Positions 23,746 to 31,149 of a stretch of DNA of 48,261 nt are shown here, piece by piece. The stretch lies in contig JBKHBO010000007.1 in NCBI GenBank assembly GCA_046542315.1, positions 1 to 48,261 of the forward strand. Reading direction: 5' to 3'. Numbering within the stretch: the first letter of the stretch is position 1; each line of letters starts with the position of its first letter. Source of the stretch: PWPR01 sp046542315 (lineage in GTDB: Bacteria; Bacillota; UBA994; PWPR01). The notes beneath the pieces were generated by a model. That model worked only from the letters and a program-made list of their open reading frames with translations, did no database searches and had not been told where the DNA came from. The translations under genes and the position numbers were made by a program.

Positions 23746-25425
23746 CTATAAGATTTCTGCAGGCTTATATTCGCCAAACACGTCGCGTAAAACATCACTT
23801 ATTTCACCTAGTGTAGCATATTCTTTAACTGCAGTTAAAATATAAGGCATTAAATTCTCTGTTCCTTCTGCTGCTTCTTTTAATTCATTTAATGCTTTTG
23901 TTACTGCTTCATTGTTTCTTTGCTCTTTTACTTTATTAAGTCTTTCAATTTGACGTGTTTCAACTTCATCAGCAATTCTTAAAAGATTTGTAGGTGGCTG
24001 TTCATCAGCTTGGAATTTATTAACTCCAACCACAATGTTTTCTCCACTTTCAACACCCATTTGATATTTATATGCACTATCTGCTATCTCTTGTTGGATG
24101 TATCCATGTTCAATTGCTTTTACAGCTCCTCCTAAATCATCTATTTTATTAATATAATCCATAGCCTCTTGCTCAATCTGGTCAGTTAGTTTCTCTACAT
24201 AATAACTTCCAGCTAAAGGATCGACAGTATCTGCAACCCCACTTTCATGAGCTATAACTTGTTGTGTTCTCAAAGCTATTCGCACAGATTCTTCAGTAGG
24301 TAAAGCTAATGCTTCATCTTTTGAATTAGTGTGTAAAGATTGAGTACCACCTAAAACTGCAGCTAGGGCTTGTAAAGTAACTCTTATAATATTATTGTCA
24401 GGTTGTTGGGCAGTTAAAGTTGATCCACCTGTTTGTGTATGGAATCTCATTCTCATAGACTTTTCACTTTTAGCTCCAAATCTCTCTTTTACTAATTTCG
24501 CCCATAATCTTCTTGCCGCTCTAAATTTAGCGATTTCTTCAATGAAGTTAAGGTGTGAGTTAAAGAAGAAAGATAATCTAGAAGCAAACTGATCTATTTC
24601 TAATCCTGATTCTACAGCAGCATCAACATAAGCAATAGCATCTGCTAATGTAAAAGCGACTTCTTGTGCTGCTGTTGATCCAGCTTCTCTAATGTGATAG
24701 CCACTTATACTTATTGTATTCCACTTAGGAACGTTTTGTGAACAGTACTCAAATATATCAGTTATGAGTCTCATTGACTCAGTTGGTGGATAAATATATG
24801 TTCCACGTGCGATATATTCTTTTAAGACGTCATTTTGAATGGTGCCTGAAATTTTTTCAACACTTACACCCTGTTTTTCTGCTACTGCAATATACATAGC
24901 TAACAATACTGCTGCTGGTGCGTTTATTGTCATTGATGTGCTAACTTTATTCAATGGTATATCTTTAAATAATAATTCCATATCTGCTAGTGAATCAATA
25001 GCAACACCTACTTTTCCTACCTCACCATTAGATAGTGGATGGCTTGAATCGTAACCAATTTGAGTAGGCAAGTCAAAAGCAACACTTAGACCAGTTTGCC
25101 CTTGATCTAATAAGTATCTATATCTTTTATTACTTTCTGCTGCATCAGCCATGCCAGCATATTGTCTCATTGTCCACAATCTACCACGATACATGGTAGG
25201 ATATACTCCTCTTGTAAATGGATATTGTCCAGGTAATCCTAGATTTTCATTATAATCTTCTTCATCTATATCCAATGGGGTATATACTGGTTTGACTTCA
25301 TATTCAGAACTAGTAGTAAATTTTTCTCTTCTTTCAGGTGCTCTAGCTAAAGTTTTTGCTAAAGGGCCTTCTTCCCATTTTTCCATTTCTTCTTGTAAAT
25401 TTTTTTTCATATCTTCATATGACAT
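23746..25425 (-). CDS. mcmA1: Methylmalonyl-CoA mutase, large (catalytic) subunit
   Basis: This subunit rearranges succinyl-CoA and (R)-methylmalonyl-CoA by radical chemistry. It has the TIM-barrel substrate domain with RYRYLLDQGQTGLSVAFDLP, the TMTINAPA stretch and the FHTQTGGSTLTAQQP region, and it lacks a cobalamin domain, which is supplied by the next gene. ATG 25425 is chosen (AGGAG eight bases upstream) over GTG 25434, giving 559 residues. Isobutyryl-CoA mutase is an alternative for this family, but the epimerase and decarboxylase partners favour methylmalonyl-CoA. Confidence 0.95.
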   Translation of the reverse strand: MSYEDMKKNLQEEMEKWEEGPLAKTLARAPERREKFTTSSEYEVKPVYTPLDIDEEDYNENLGLPGQYPFTRGVYPTMYRGRLWTMRQYAGMADAAESNKRYRYLLDQGQTGLSVAFDLPTQIGYDSSHPLSNGEVGKVGVAIDSLADMELLFKDIPLNKVSTSMTINAPAAVLLAMYIAVAEKQGVSVEKISGTIQNDVLKEYIARGTYIYPPTESMRLITDIFEYCSQNVPKWNTISISGYHIREAGSTAAQEVAFTLADAIAYVDAAVESGLEIDQFASRLSFFFNSHLNFIEEIAKFRAARRLWAKLVKERFGAKSEKSMRMRFHTQTGGSTLTAQQPDNNIIRVTLQALAAVLGGTQSLHTNSKDEALALPTEESVRIALRTQQVIAHESGVADTVDPLAGSYYVEKLTDQIEQEAMDYINKIDDLGGAVKAIEHGYIQQEIADSAYKYQMGVESGENIVVGVNKFQADEQPPTNLLRIADEVETRQIERLNKVKEQRNNEAVTKALNELKEAAEGTENLMPYILTAVKEYATLGEISDVLRDVFGEYKPAEIL

Positions 25426-25457
25426 AATATACACTCCTATTTTGGCTATAATTTAAT

Positions 25458-25486
25458 AATAATTTAGAGGCAAAAATTTTTGTCAA
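25458..25486 (-). promoter_or_regulatory. Promoter of the mcm-mmd-pduL operon
   Basis: On the minus strand TTGACA (25481-25486) is followed after 17 bases by ATTATT (25458-25463). The boxes lie about 35-60 bases upstream of the mutase start. The spacer holds a 12-bp palindrome, CAAAAATTTTTG (25471-25482), touching the -35 box. Confidence 0.6.
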
Positions 25487-25506
25487 GATTTTCCATAATG
25501 ATAGAT

Positions 25507-25529
25507 GCCCTCCCTATGAAAGGGAGGGC
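25507..25529. terminator. GC-rich stem-loop between gdh and the mcm operon
   Basis: GCCCTCCC (25507-25514) and GGGAGGGC (25522-25529) form a perfect 8-bp stem with a 7-base loop. On the plus strand it is followed by TTTT. On the minus strand, where gdh is transcribed, the bases after it are ATCTATCATT with no U-run. It may therefore be a weak terminator or a processing/stability element for gdh mRNA. Confidence 0.6.
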
Positions 25530-25539
25530 TTTTAATTAA

Positions 25540-26811
25540 TTAGTTAACTTTTCCACGCATTTTCAAGTTATAAGCTATTGTGTTAATAGCTTTCATATAA
25601 GCTGCATCCCTCATATTAACTTTATTATCTTCCATCATCTTGTATGTTTCATTAAATGCATCAACCATGATACGCTCTAAGCGGCTATTTACTTCTTCTA
25701 GTGTCCAGTAGAAGTTTTGTAGGTTCTGTACCCACTCAAAATATGAAACTGTTACTCCACCAGCATTTGCTAATACATCTGGAACAACAAATATTCCTTT
25801 TTCCTCAAGAATCTTATCAGCTTCAGGAGTAATTGGTCCATTTGCTCCTTCAACAATAAGCTTAGTAGAAACTGTATCTGCATTTGCGCCAGTAATCATA
25901 TTTTCTAAAGCAGCTGGAACTAAAATATCACAATCAATTTCAAATAATGCATCATTGCTTTCGATATCTTTAGATCCTGGGAATCCGACTACTGTTTTTC
26001 TTTCATTCTCTGGGTTGTTGTATGCATAGTCAAATAGCTTTTTAGCACTCATACCTTCTGGATTATACGCTCCGCCATAGTAGTCCCGAACTCCAACTAC
26101 TGTTGCACCTGCTTCTTCAAATAACAAAGCTGCATAAGATGATACATTTCCAAAGCCTTGGAAGACTACTCTAGCACCATTTAAGTCTAGTCCTAATTGC
26201 TTAGCTGCTTCTCTACCAGTAATAAATACACCACGACCAGTAGCTTCTGTTCTACCTAAAGAACCATATAACTCTACAGGTTTACCAGTAATTAGACCAG
26301 GATTGTTAGAACCATTCATTTGATCATATTCGTCCATCATCCAAGCCATAATTTGTGGGTTAGTGTTTACATCTGGAGCAGGAATATCTTTTAGTGGGCT
26401 AATGAAGTTACCCATTGCACGGATAAAACCACGTGATAATCTTTCAATTTCACCTTGAGATAACTCTCTAGGATCTACTATGATTCCACCTTTTCCTCCA
26501 CCGTAAGGAATTCCTACAACTGAACATTTGATTGTCATCCACATAGATAAAGCAATTACCTCATCTTGAGTAACATCTTGATGGAAACGAAGTCCACCTT
26601 TAGCAGGTCCACAAGCAGTATTATGTTGAGATCTAAAGCCTACAAAGCTTTTAACACTACCATCATCCATTTTTACAGGGATGTTTACTCTTAGAAGTCT
26701 CTCAGGCTCTTTAAGGATCTCATAAACTGATGGGTCAGCACTTAGTAAATTACATACCTTCTCAATCTGAGCTTGTGCAATTTCTTTTGGATTCAAATTT
26801 TCTTTTGACAT
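25540..26811 (-). CDS. gdhA: Glutamate dehydrogenase
   Basis: The enzyme oxidatively deaminates glutamate to 2-oxoglutarate and ammonium. The 423 residues match hexameric GDH. The substrate-binding motif GPAKGGLRFH has K71; GGGKGGI has catalytic K107; PAPDVNTN is near 143-150; and a Rossmann fold has GFGNVSSYAA near 220. The usual second Gly of GFGNVG is Ser here. Downstream of the oxoacid oxidoreductase and upstream of the mutase operon, it would supply 2-oxoglutarate for a glutamate fermentation. Leucine dehydrogenase is unlikely from length and context. Confidence 0.93.
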   Translation of the reverse strand: MSKENLNPKEIAQAQIEKVCNLLSADPSVYEILKEPERLLRVNIPVKMDDGSVKSFVGFRSQHNTACGPAKGGLRFHQDVTQDEVIALSMWMTIKCSVVGIPYGGGKGGIIVDPRELSQGEIERLSRGFIRAMGNFISPLKDIPAPDVNTNPQIMAWMMDEYDQMNGSNNPGLITGKPVELYGSLGRTEATGRGVFITGREAAKQLGLDLNGARVVFQGFGNVSSYAALLFEEAGATVVGVRDYYGGAYNPEGMSAKKLFDYAYNNPENERKTVVGFPGSKDIESNDALFEIDCDILVPAALENMITGANADTVSTKLIVEGANGPITPEADKILEEKGIFVVPDVLANAGGVTVSYFEWVQNLQNFYWTLEEVNSRLERIMVDAFNETYKMMEDNKVNMRDAAYMKAINTIAYNLKMRGKVN

Positions 26812-26833
26812 TAGTTAGCTCCCTCCGAACTTA

Positions 26834-27364
26834 TTATTTATTTGCAACTAGCTCAAAGCCAGTTTGCAACGCTTTTTTGTTGAGCTCCTCTGTTCCTTTT
26901 GGAACACGTTTAAGTACAGCTTTTTCTAAAGCATCTTTACTTACAACGCCACTAGCATTTGTTAGAGCTCCTAGTGCAATAATATTTGCTACAATCACTC
27001 TGCCAATTACATCACGCGCACTTTGAATTATCGGGATACTAATTATCTCACATTTATCGTTTCCTGAGAGTTTAATAGTATCATCAATTACTAACAGTCC
27101 ATTATCATTCATGTCAACTGAATACTTATCATATGCTTCTTGTGTTAATGCAAGCATAATATCCGGTAAAGTAACTTTGGGATAAGCTATCTTTTGCTCA
27201 CTTATAATAACCTCACTCTTACTTGCCCCTCCTCTTGCTTCTGGGCCGTAAGATTGAGTTTGCACAGCATTATTATTATCTAAAATAGCAGCTTCAGAGA
27301 GAATAATTCCAGCTAGTAGCATTCCTTGTCCGCCTGAACCACTTAATCTAATTTGCTTAGACAT
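26834..27364 (-). CDS. korC: 2-oxoglutarate:ferredoxin oxidoreductase, gamma subunit
   Basis: This subunit completes the TPP-dependent complex that oxidises a 2-oxoacid to its acyl-CoA and reduces ferredoxin. The 176 residues show the family opening RLSGSGGQGMLLAG and the QSYGPEARGG motif near residues 38-47. It overlaps korB by one base. The assignment to 2-oxoglutarate rather than branched oxoacids comes from the neighbouring glutamate dehydrogenase and methylmalonyl-CoA genes. Confidence 0.92.
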   Translation of the reverse strand: MSKQIRLSGSGGQGMLLAGIILSEAAILDNNNAVQTQSYGPEARGGASKSEVIISEQKIAYPKVTLPDIMLALTQEAYDKYSVDMNDNGLLVIDDTIKLSGNDKCEIISIPIIQSARDVIGRVIVANIIALGALTNASGVVSKDALEKAVLKRVPKGTEELNKKALQTGFELVANK

Positions 27365-28188
27365 TATTTTCCCTCCTTTTGAGCTACATCAATAACTTTT
27401 TCTTGATATACTTCGCAATATTCTGGTGCAGTCTCTTGATAGATAACACCAATAGGGAATTTTCCTTCTGTTTTCTCTTTTGGCAATTTATCAAATGCTT
27501 TAACAGGCATAGCTTGCTCTTTTTCCCATTCTAGCATAGCAATTCCATCTTTTAGTCTGTTTTTTCTACCATAATAAGTAGGACAATGAGAAATCGCATC
27601 TAACATACTAAAACCTTTTGCTTCTATAGCTTGAACTATTAATTTTTGCAGCATAGAAACATGATAAGCAGTACCTCTGGCAACAAATGTAGCTCCTGCG
27701 CCTTTAGATAAATCACATAAATCGAAACCTCTATCTATATTACCATAAGGTGCTGTTGTTGCATAGCTACCAATTGGGGTCATTGGTGAAAATTGACCGC
27801 TTGTCATACCATATATATTATTGTTAAATACTATAGCTGTGATGTCAATATTTCTTCTACAAGCATGAATTAGATGATTACCTCCAATAGCAGAAGCATC
27901 TCCATCACCAGTTATTACAATAACTTTAAGTTCTGGATTTGCTAGTTTGATTCCAGTAGCAAAAGCAATTGCTCTACCATGTGTGGTATGTAGTGTATTA
28001 AAATTTAAGTATCCTGGGATTCTAGATGAGCATCCTATTCCAGACACAATTACTGTTTTATCTTGATCTAATTTCAGTTCATCAATTGCATGAACTAAAG
28101 CATTCATAATTGTTCCATGTCCGCATCCTGGACATAAAATATGACTCATCTTATCTTCTCTTAAATATCCTTTTAGGTCATTAAGCAT
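27364..28188 (-). CDS. korB: 2-oxoglutarate:ferredoxin oxidoreductase, beta (TPP) subunit
   Basis: The beta subunit binds thiamine diphosphate. The 274 residues have CPGCGHG near the start and the TPP motif GDGDASAIGG with NNNIYGMTSGQFSP. The TxxGxxxxTTPYG segment (TPIGSYATTAPYG) is typical of KorB/PorB. It overlaps korA by eight bases. In this subclass the cluster partner is a separate small ferredoxin subunit, here korD. Confidence 0.93.
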   Translation of the reverse strand: MLNDLKGYLREDKMSHILCPGCGHGTIMNALVHAIDELKLDQDKTVIVSGIGCSSRIPGYLNFNTLHTTHGRAIAFATGIKLANPELKVIVITGDGDASAIGGNHLIHACRRNIDITAIVFNNNIYGMTSGQFSPMTPIGSYATTAPYGNIDRGFDLCDLSKGAGATFVARGTAYHVSMLQKLIVQAIEAKGFSMLDAISHCPTYYGRKNRLKDGIAMLEWEKEQAMPVKAFDKLPKEKTEGKFPIGVIYQETAPEYCEVYQEKVIDVAQKEGK

Positions 28189-29320
28189 TTTTATGGACCT
28201 CCTTGATTCTATCTAGAATTTGTTGAGGTTTAATTAATTCTCCATCATATCTATTTTCAGCATAAACTTTAGCTCTACCCTCAACAACTCTTTTTACTTC
28301 ATTAACAATTTGACCTTGATTTTGTTCTGGCACGATAAATGCCTTAATTTTATCAGCATATTTATCGATATAACTATCAGCAAAAGGCCAAACTGTTCTT
28401 AATCTTAGCATACCAACTTTGATGCCTTGTTCTCTAGCCTCTAAAACTGCACTTTCAGCTGATCTAGAAACTGAACCATATGAAACTACTAATAACTCGA
28501 TATCATCAGTTTCAATTTCTTCAACATCTAAGATATCATCTAAGTTATTATATACTTTTCCATATAATCTATCTTTTAAATATTTAACTTCTTCTGGTTT
28601 AGATGTTGGAAATCCAGTAAAGTCATGAGTTAAACCTGTTATATGGTATCTATAACCTGAACCAAAAGGTGCTAAAATTGGAGCTTCATTTGGATCCGCT
28701 TTATATGGCAAATATTCTTCTGGTGATTCTTTTGGAGTCTTTCTAGGTTCGATTCCTTCTACTTTTTCAGGAAGCTCAACTTTTTCTCTCATGTGACCTA
28801 TGACTTCATCTAAGAGTATAAGTACAGGCATACTGTATTTTTCTGCTAGATTAAAAGCTTTAATTGTTGTGTAATATGTATCTGGAACTGAAGAAGGAGC
28901 CAAAGCTATTACTGCATGGTCTCCGTGTGTTCCCCATCTTGCTTGCATAACATCTTCTTGTGAAGTCGATGTTGGAAGTCCTGTTGAAGGACCACCTCGC
29001 ATTACGTTAACAACAACTAAAGGAACTTCAGTTGCAAGTGCAAATCCAAAGTTTTCTTGCTTTAGTGAAAATCCAGGGCCACTTGTAGCAGTCATTGATT
29101 TTCTACCAGCTAAAGATCCGCCAATTGCAGCAGCTATTCCAGCAATTTCATCTTCCATTTGGATGAATTTTCCACCAATTTTTGGTAGTTCTTTAGATAA
29201 AATTTCAGCAATTTCTGTAGAAGGTGTTATTGGATATCCAGCAAAGAAAGTTACACCCGCAGCCAGAGCTCCCTCTACACAAGCTTCGTTACCTTGTAGT
29301 AGTTTTATATTTTTACTCAT
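28181..29320 (-). CDS. korA: 2-oxoglutarate:ferredoxin oxidoreductase, alpha subunit
   Basis: The alpha subunit provides the pyrimidine-binding and CoA-binding parts of the oxidoreductase. The 379 residues contain GYPITPSTEIAE with the catalytic-region Glu in QMEDEIAG, TATSGPGFSL, and the RGGPSTGLPT stretch. Domain II and III features (VSYGSVSRSA, RLRTVWPF, VPEQNQGQ) follow. It overlaps korD by eight bases. All four subunits are tightly coupled. Confidence 0.94.
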   Translation of the reverse strand: MSKNIKLLQGNEACVEGALAAGVTFFAGYPITPSTEIAEILSKELPKIGGKFIQMEDEIAGIAAAIGGSLAGRKSMTATSGPGFSLKQENFGFALATEVPLVVVNVMRGGPSTGLPTSTSQEDVMQARWGTHGDHAVIALAPSSVPDTYYTTIKAFNLAEKYSMPVLILLDEVIGHMREKVELPEKVEGIEPRKTPKESPEEYLPYKADPNEAPILAPFGSGYRYHITGLTHDFTGFPTSKPEEVKYLKDRLYGKVYNNLDDILDVEEIETDDIELLVVSYGSVSRSAESAVLEAREQGIKVGMLRLRTVWPFADSYIDKYADKIKAFIVPEQNQGQIVNEVKRVVEGRAKVYAENRYDGELIKPQQILDRIKEVHKNA

Positions 29321-29525
29321 TATTATTCAACTCCTTAACGTTAATTGCTAAATCAGGACATCTTTTCTCACACATTCTACATACTATACATGCTTCTGGT
29401 CTAGCAACTGTTGGTTTATTGTCTGAGTCTAAGTCATAAACATTAACAGGACAAAATGTAGCACATATGCCGCAACGCTTACACCATTCGTAATCGATAG
29501 TAATTTCTGATTTGTTTTTGCTCAT
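29313..29525 (-). CDS. korD: 2-oxoglutarate:ferredoxin oxidoreductase, delta (ferredoxin) subunit
   Basis: This 70-residue 2[4Fe-4S] ferredoxin-like subunit passes electrons out of the complex. Two cluster motifs are visible: CKRCGICATFCP (about 15-26) and CIVCRMCEKRCP (about 46-57), each CxxCxxCxxxCP. It starts one base after the regulator gene's stop codon, linking the enzyme to that regulator. Confidence 0.93.
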   Translation of the reverse strand: MSKNKSEITIDYEWCKRCGICATFCPVNVYDLDSDNKPTVARPEACIVCRMCEKRCPDLAINVKELNNNE

Positions 29526-29526
29526 C

Positions 29527-30501
29527 CTATTCTCTCCTAACTAAACTTTTTTGATAGTTTAAAACAGCATTATTTAACATATTAATCGACCCAACATCAG
29601 GACGATATACAAACTCTATTATTTCAGTATTTTCACTTGCTAACTGCTCAACCTCTTTCTTTCTTCCTGGTGAGGTAAGTAAATAATCTTTAGAAATAAT
29701 GAATTCATTAAGTGCATCAATTTCTCTTGTGTTTGTGAAGGAAAATTTATCTAATTTAATTCCAGAACTCTTAATAGAGTTTTCTACCTTTTTAGCAAAG
29801 TTTTCTGATATGCATATAAGTCCTACGTCTTTAGATTGGTTGAATTTAGCTATTTTGATCATTGTTTCTAATTTTGGTTCTAAGGAAATTGCGATAACAT
29901 CTTTATCAATTTTTAGTTCTCTTAAAAGCTTAACGACTTCATCATAGTGGAAAAATGTTGTTACAATTAGATCATAATTGATAGCTAAGTTATAAAATTT
30001 ATCTTTATCTTTATATATTTCAGCTAAAACCAAAGGTTTTACTAAGATACCTGATTCATTAGATAACTCTGTAGAAAAAAAATCTACTTGTTCTTTGTTG
30101 CATTCAATAAATAAAATGTGGACATTAGAGTATTGTTTAATCTTTTCTTTTGCAACTTTGCCAACCATTTTTGATATATCTTTGCTGTTGTATCCTTGTT
30201 CAATGGCTTCAACGATGAATTTCTCTAATAGTTTATTCAATTTCTCTTTTTGTTCTGTAAGTGTCTGCTCAGCCACAAAAGTTCCCTTTCCTTGTTTGGA
30301 AATGAGTGTATTTTCATCTTCTAATTCTTTGTAAGCTACACTGACAGTGCTTCTTGATACGTTTAACATGTTGGCCAATTCTCTCTCTGTGGGTAATTTT
30401 GAACCTGGATGCCAAATGTCTTCTTCTATCTGTGCAGTAATATATTGCTTGATCTGCACATATAGAGGCACACCAGATTTTCTATTAAGTTCAATAGACA
30501 T
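29527..30501 (-). CDS. GntR-family regulator of the glutamate/propionate cluster
   Basis: The 324 residues have an N-terminal winged helix (about 7-78: GVPLYVQIKQYI, KLPTERELANMLNVSRSTVS, KQGKGTFV). The remaining roughly 240 residues are not the aminotransferase domain of MocR proteins and do not match a domain I can name. They alternate beta and helix like a Rossmann or periplasmic-binding-type ligand domain. It is the first gene of the run into korDABC and gdh, so it probably senses an oxoacid, amino acid or CoA intermediate. A palindrome at its promoter fits autoregulation. Confidence 0.85.
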   Translation of the reverse strand: MSIELNRKSGVPLYVQIKQYITAQIEEDIWHPGSKLPTERELANMLNVSRSTVSVAYKELEDENTLISKQGKGTFVAEQTLTEQKEKLNKLLEKFIVEAIEQGYNSKDISKMVGKVAKEKIKQYSNVHILFIECNKEQVDFFSTELSNESGILVKPLVLAEIYKDKDKFYNLAINYDLIVTTFFHYDEVVKLLRELKIDKDVIAISLEPKLETMIKIAKFNQSKDVGLICISENFAKKVENSIKSSGIKLDKFSFTNTREIDALNEFIISKDYLLTSPGRKKEVEQLASENTEIIEFVYRPDVGSINMLNNAVLNYQKSLVRRE

Positions 30502-30525
30502 ATAGCACCTCCTAAAAATTGGCTT

Positions 30526-30541
30526 AATGGACTAGTCCATT
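30526..30541. promoter_or_regulatory. 16-bp palindrome, probable GntR operator
   Basis: AATGGACTAGTCCATT is a perfect palindrome. It starts ten bases downstream of the -10 box, over the expected transcription start, and ends about 25 bases before the regulator's start codon. That is a typical roadblock repressor site. Confidence 0.7.
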
Positions 30542-30550
30542 GCTAAGTTT

Positions 30551-30579
30551 ATTATACTACATTTACCAAATCTTTTAAA
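30551..30579 (-). promoter_or_regulatory. Promoter of the gntR-korDABC-gdh operon
   Basis: A perfect TATAAT (30551-30556, minus strand) is preceded, after 17 bases, by TTTAAA (30574-30579), a weak -35. No other promoter is visible before korD, whose gene follows the regulator by one base. Confidence 0.65.
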
Positions 30580-30580
30580 G

Positions 30581-30612
30581 CAAAAAAAGCTTTACTACGC
30601 TAGCAAAGCTTT
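30581..30612 (-). terminator. Terminator after pgsA
   Basis: On the minus strand AAAGCTTTGC (30603-30612) pairs with GTAAAGCTTT (30586-30595) in a 10-bp stem with one G-U pair. TTTTTTT follows. It ends the housekeeping run ahead of the regulator promoter. Confidence 0.85.
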
Positions 30613-30615
30613 AAA

Positions 30616-31149
30616 TTAAAAAATCTTACGTGCCTTATACACATAATCCAAACCTGAAAATATAGTGAAAATACTTACTATAATAACAAAAATATATATA
30701 GAGTTTTCTAGTATCACAGATGAATAAATATTATTTAAATATAACAAAATAATTAGAATCATTTGCGTTATTGTCTTAAGTTTTCCAAAAATGCTTGCTT
30801 GAATAACAACGCCTTCAGCAGCAGCCATAGAACGTAGACCTGTTATTGTTAACTCTCTAGCCAATATAATAAGTATAAATACAATTGAAAGTTGGCTTTT
30901 TGTTAAAAATGCAATAAAAACAGATAAAACCAATAGTTTGTCTGCTAAGGGATCTAATAACTTACCGAGGTTTGTTACAAAATCAAATTTTCTTGCAATA
31001 TATCCATCTATCGAATCGCTAATTGCTGCTATTATGAATAAAACTAGAGCCAGTTGATTATATAGCAAATTAGTACTTAACGTTAGCATAATTATTGGAA
31101 TGATTAAGATTATTCTGATAACACAAATTATATTTGGAATATTCTTCAT
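30616..31149 (-). CDS. pgsA: CDP-diacylglycerol-glycerol-3-phosphate 3-phosphatidyltransferase
   Basis: PgsA makes phosphatidylglycerol phosphate, the committed step to phosphatidylglycerol. The 177-residue membrane protein has the complete CDP-alcohol phosphotransferase signature DGx2ARx8Gx3Dx3D: D48, G49, A52, R53, G62, D66 and D70. Membrane segments lie on both sides. It overlaps rimO by four bases, a pairing also common in other Firmicutes. Confidence 0.94.
   Translation of the reverse strand: MKNIPNIICVIRIILIIPIIMLTLSTNLLYNQLALVLFIIAAISDSIDGYIARKFDFVTNLGKLLDPLADKLLVLSVFIAFLTKSQLSIVFILIILARELTITGLRSMAAAEGVVIQASIFGKLKTITQMILIILLYLNNIYSSVILENSIYIFVIIVSIFTIFSGLDYVYKARKIF

Noticed and set aside
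30502..30615. Riboswitch or T-box ahead of the gntR operon
   Set aside because: The leader is under 50 bases and contains only the palindrome and ribosome site; no conserved RNA motif is seen.
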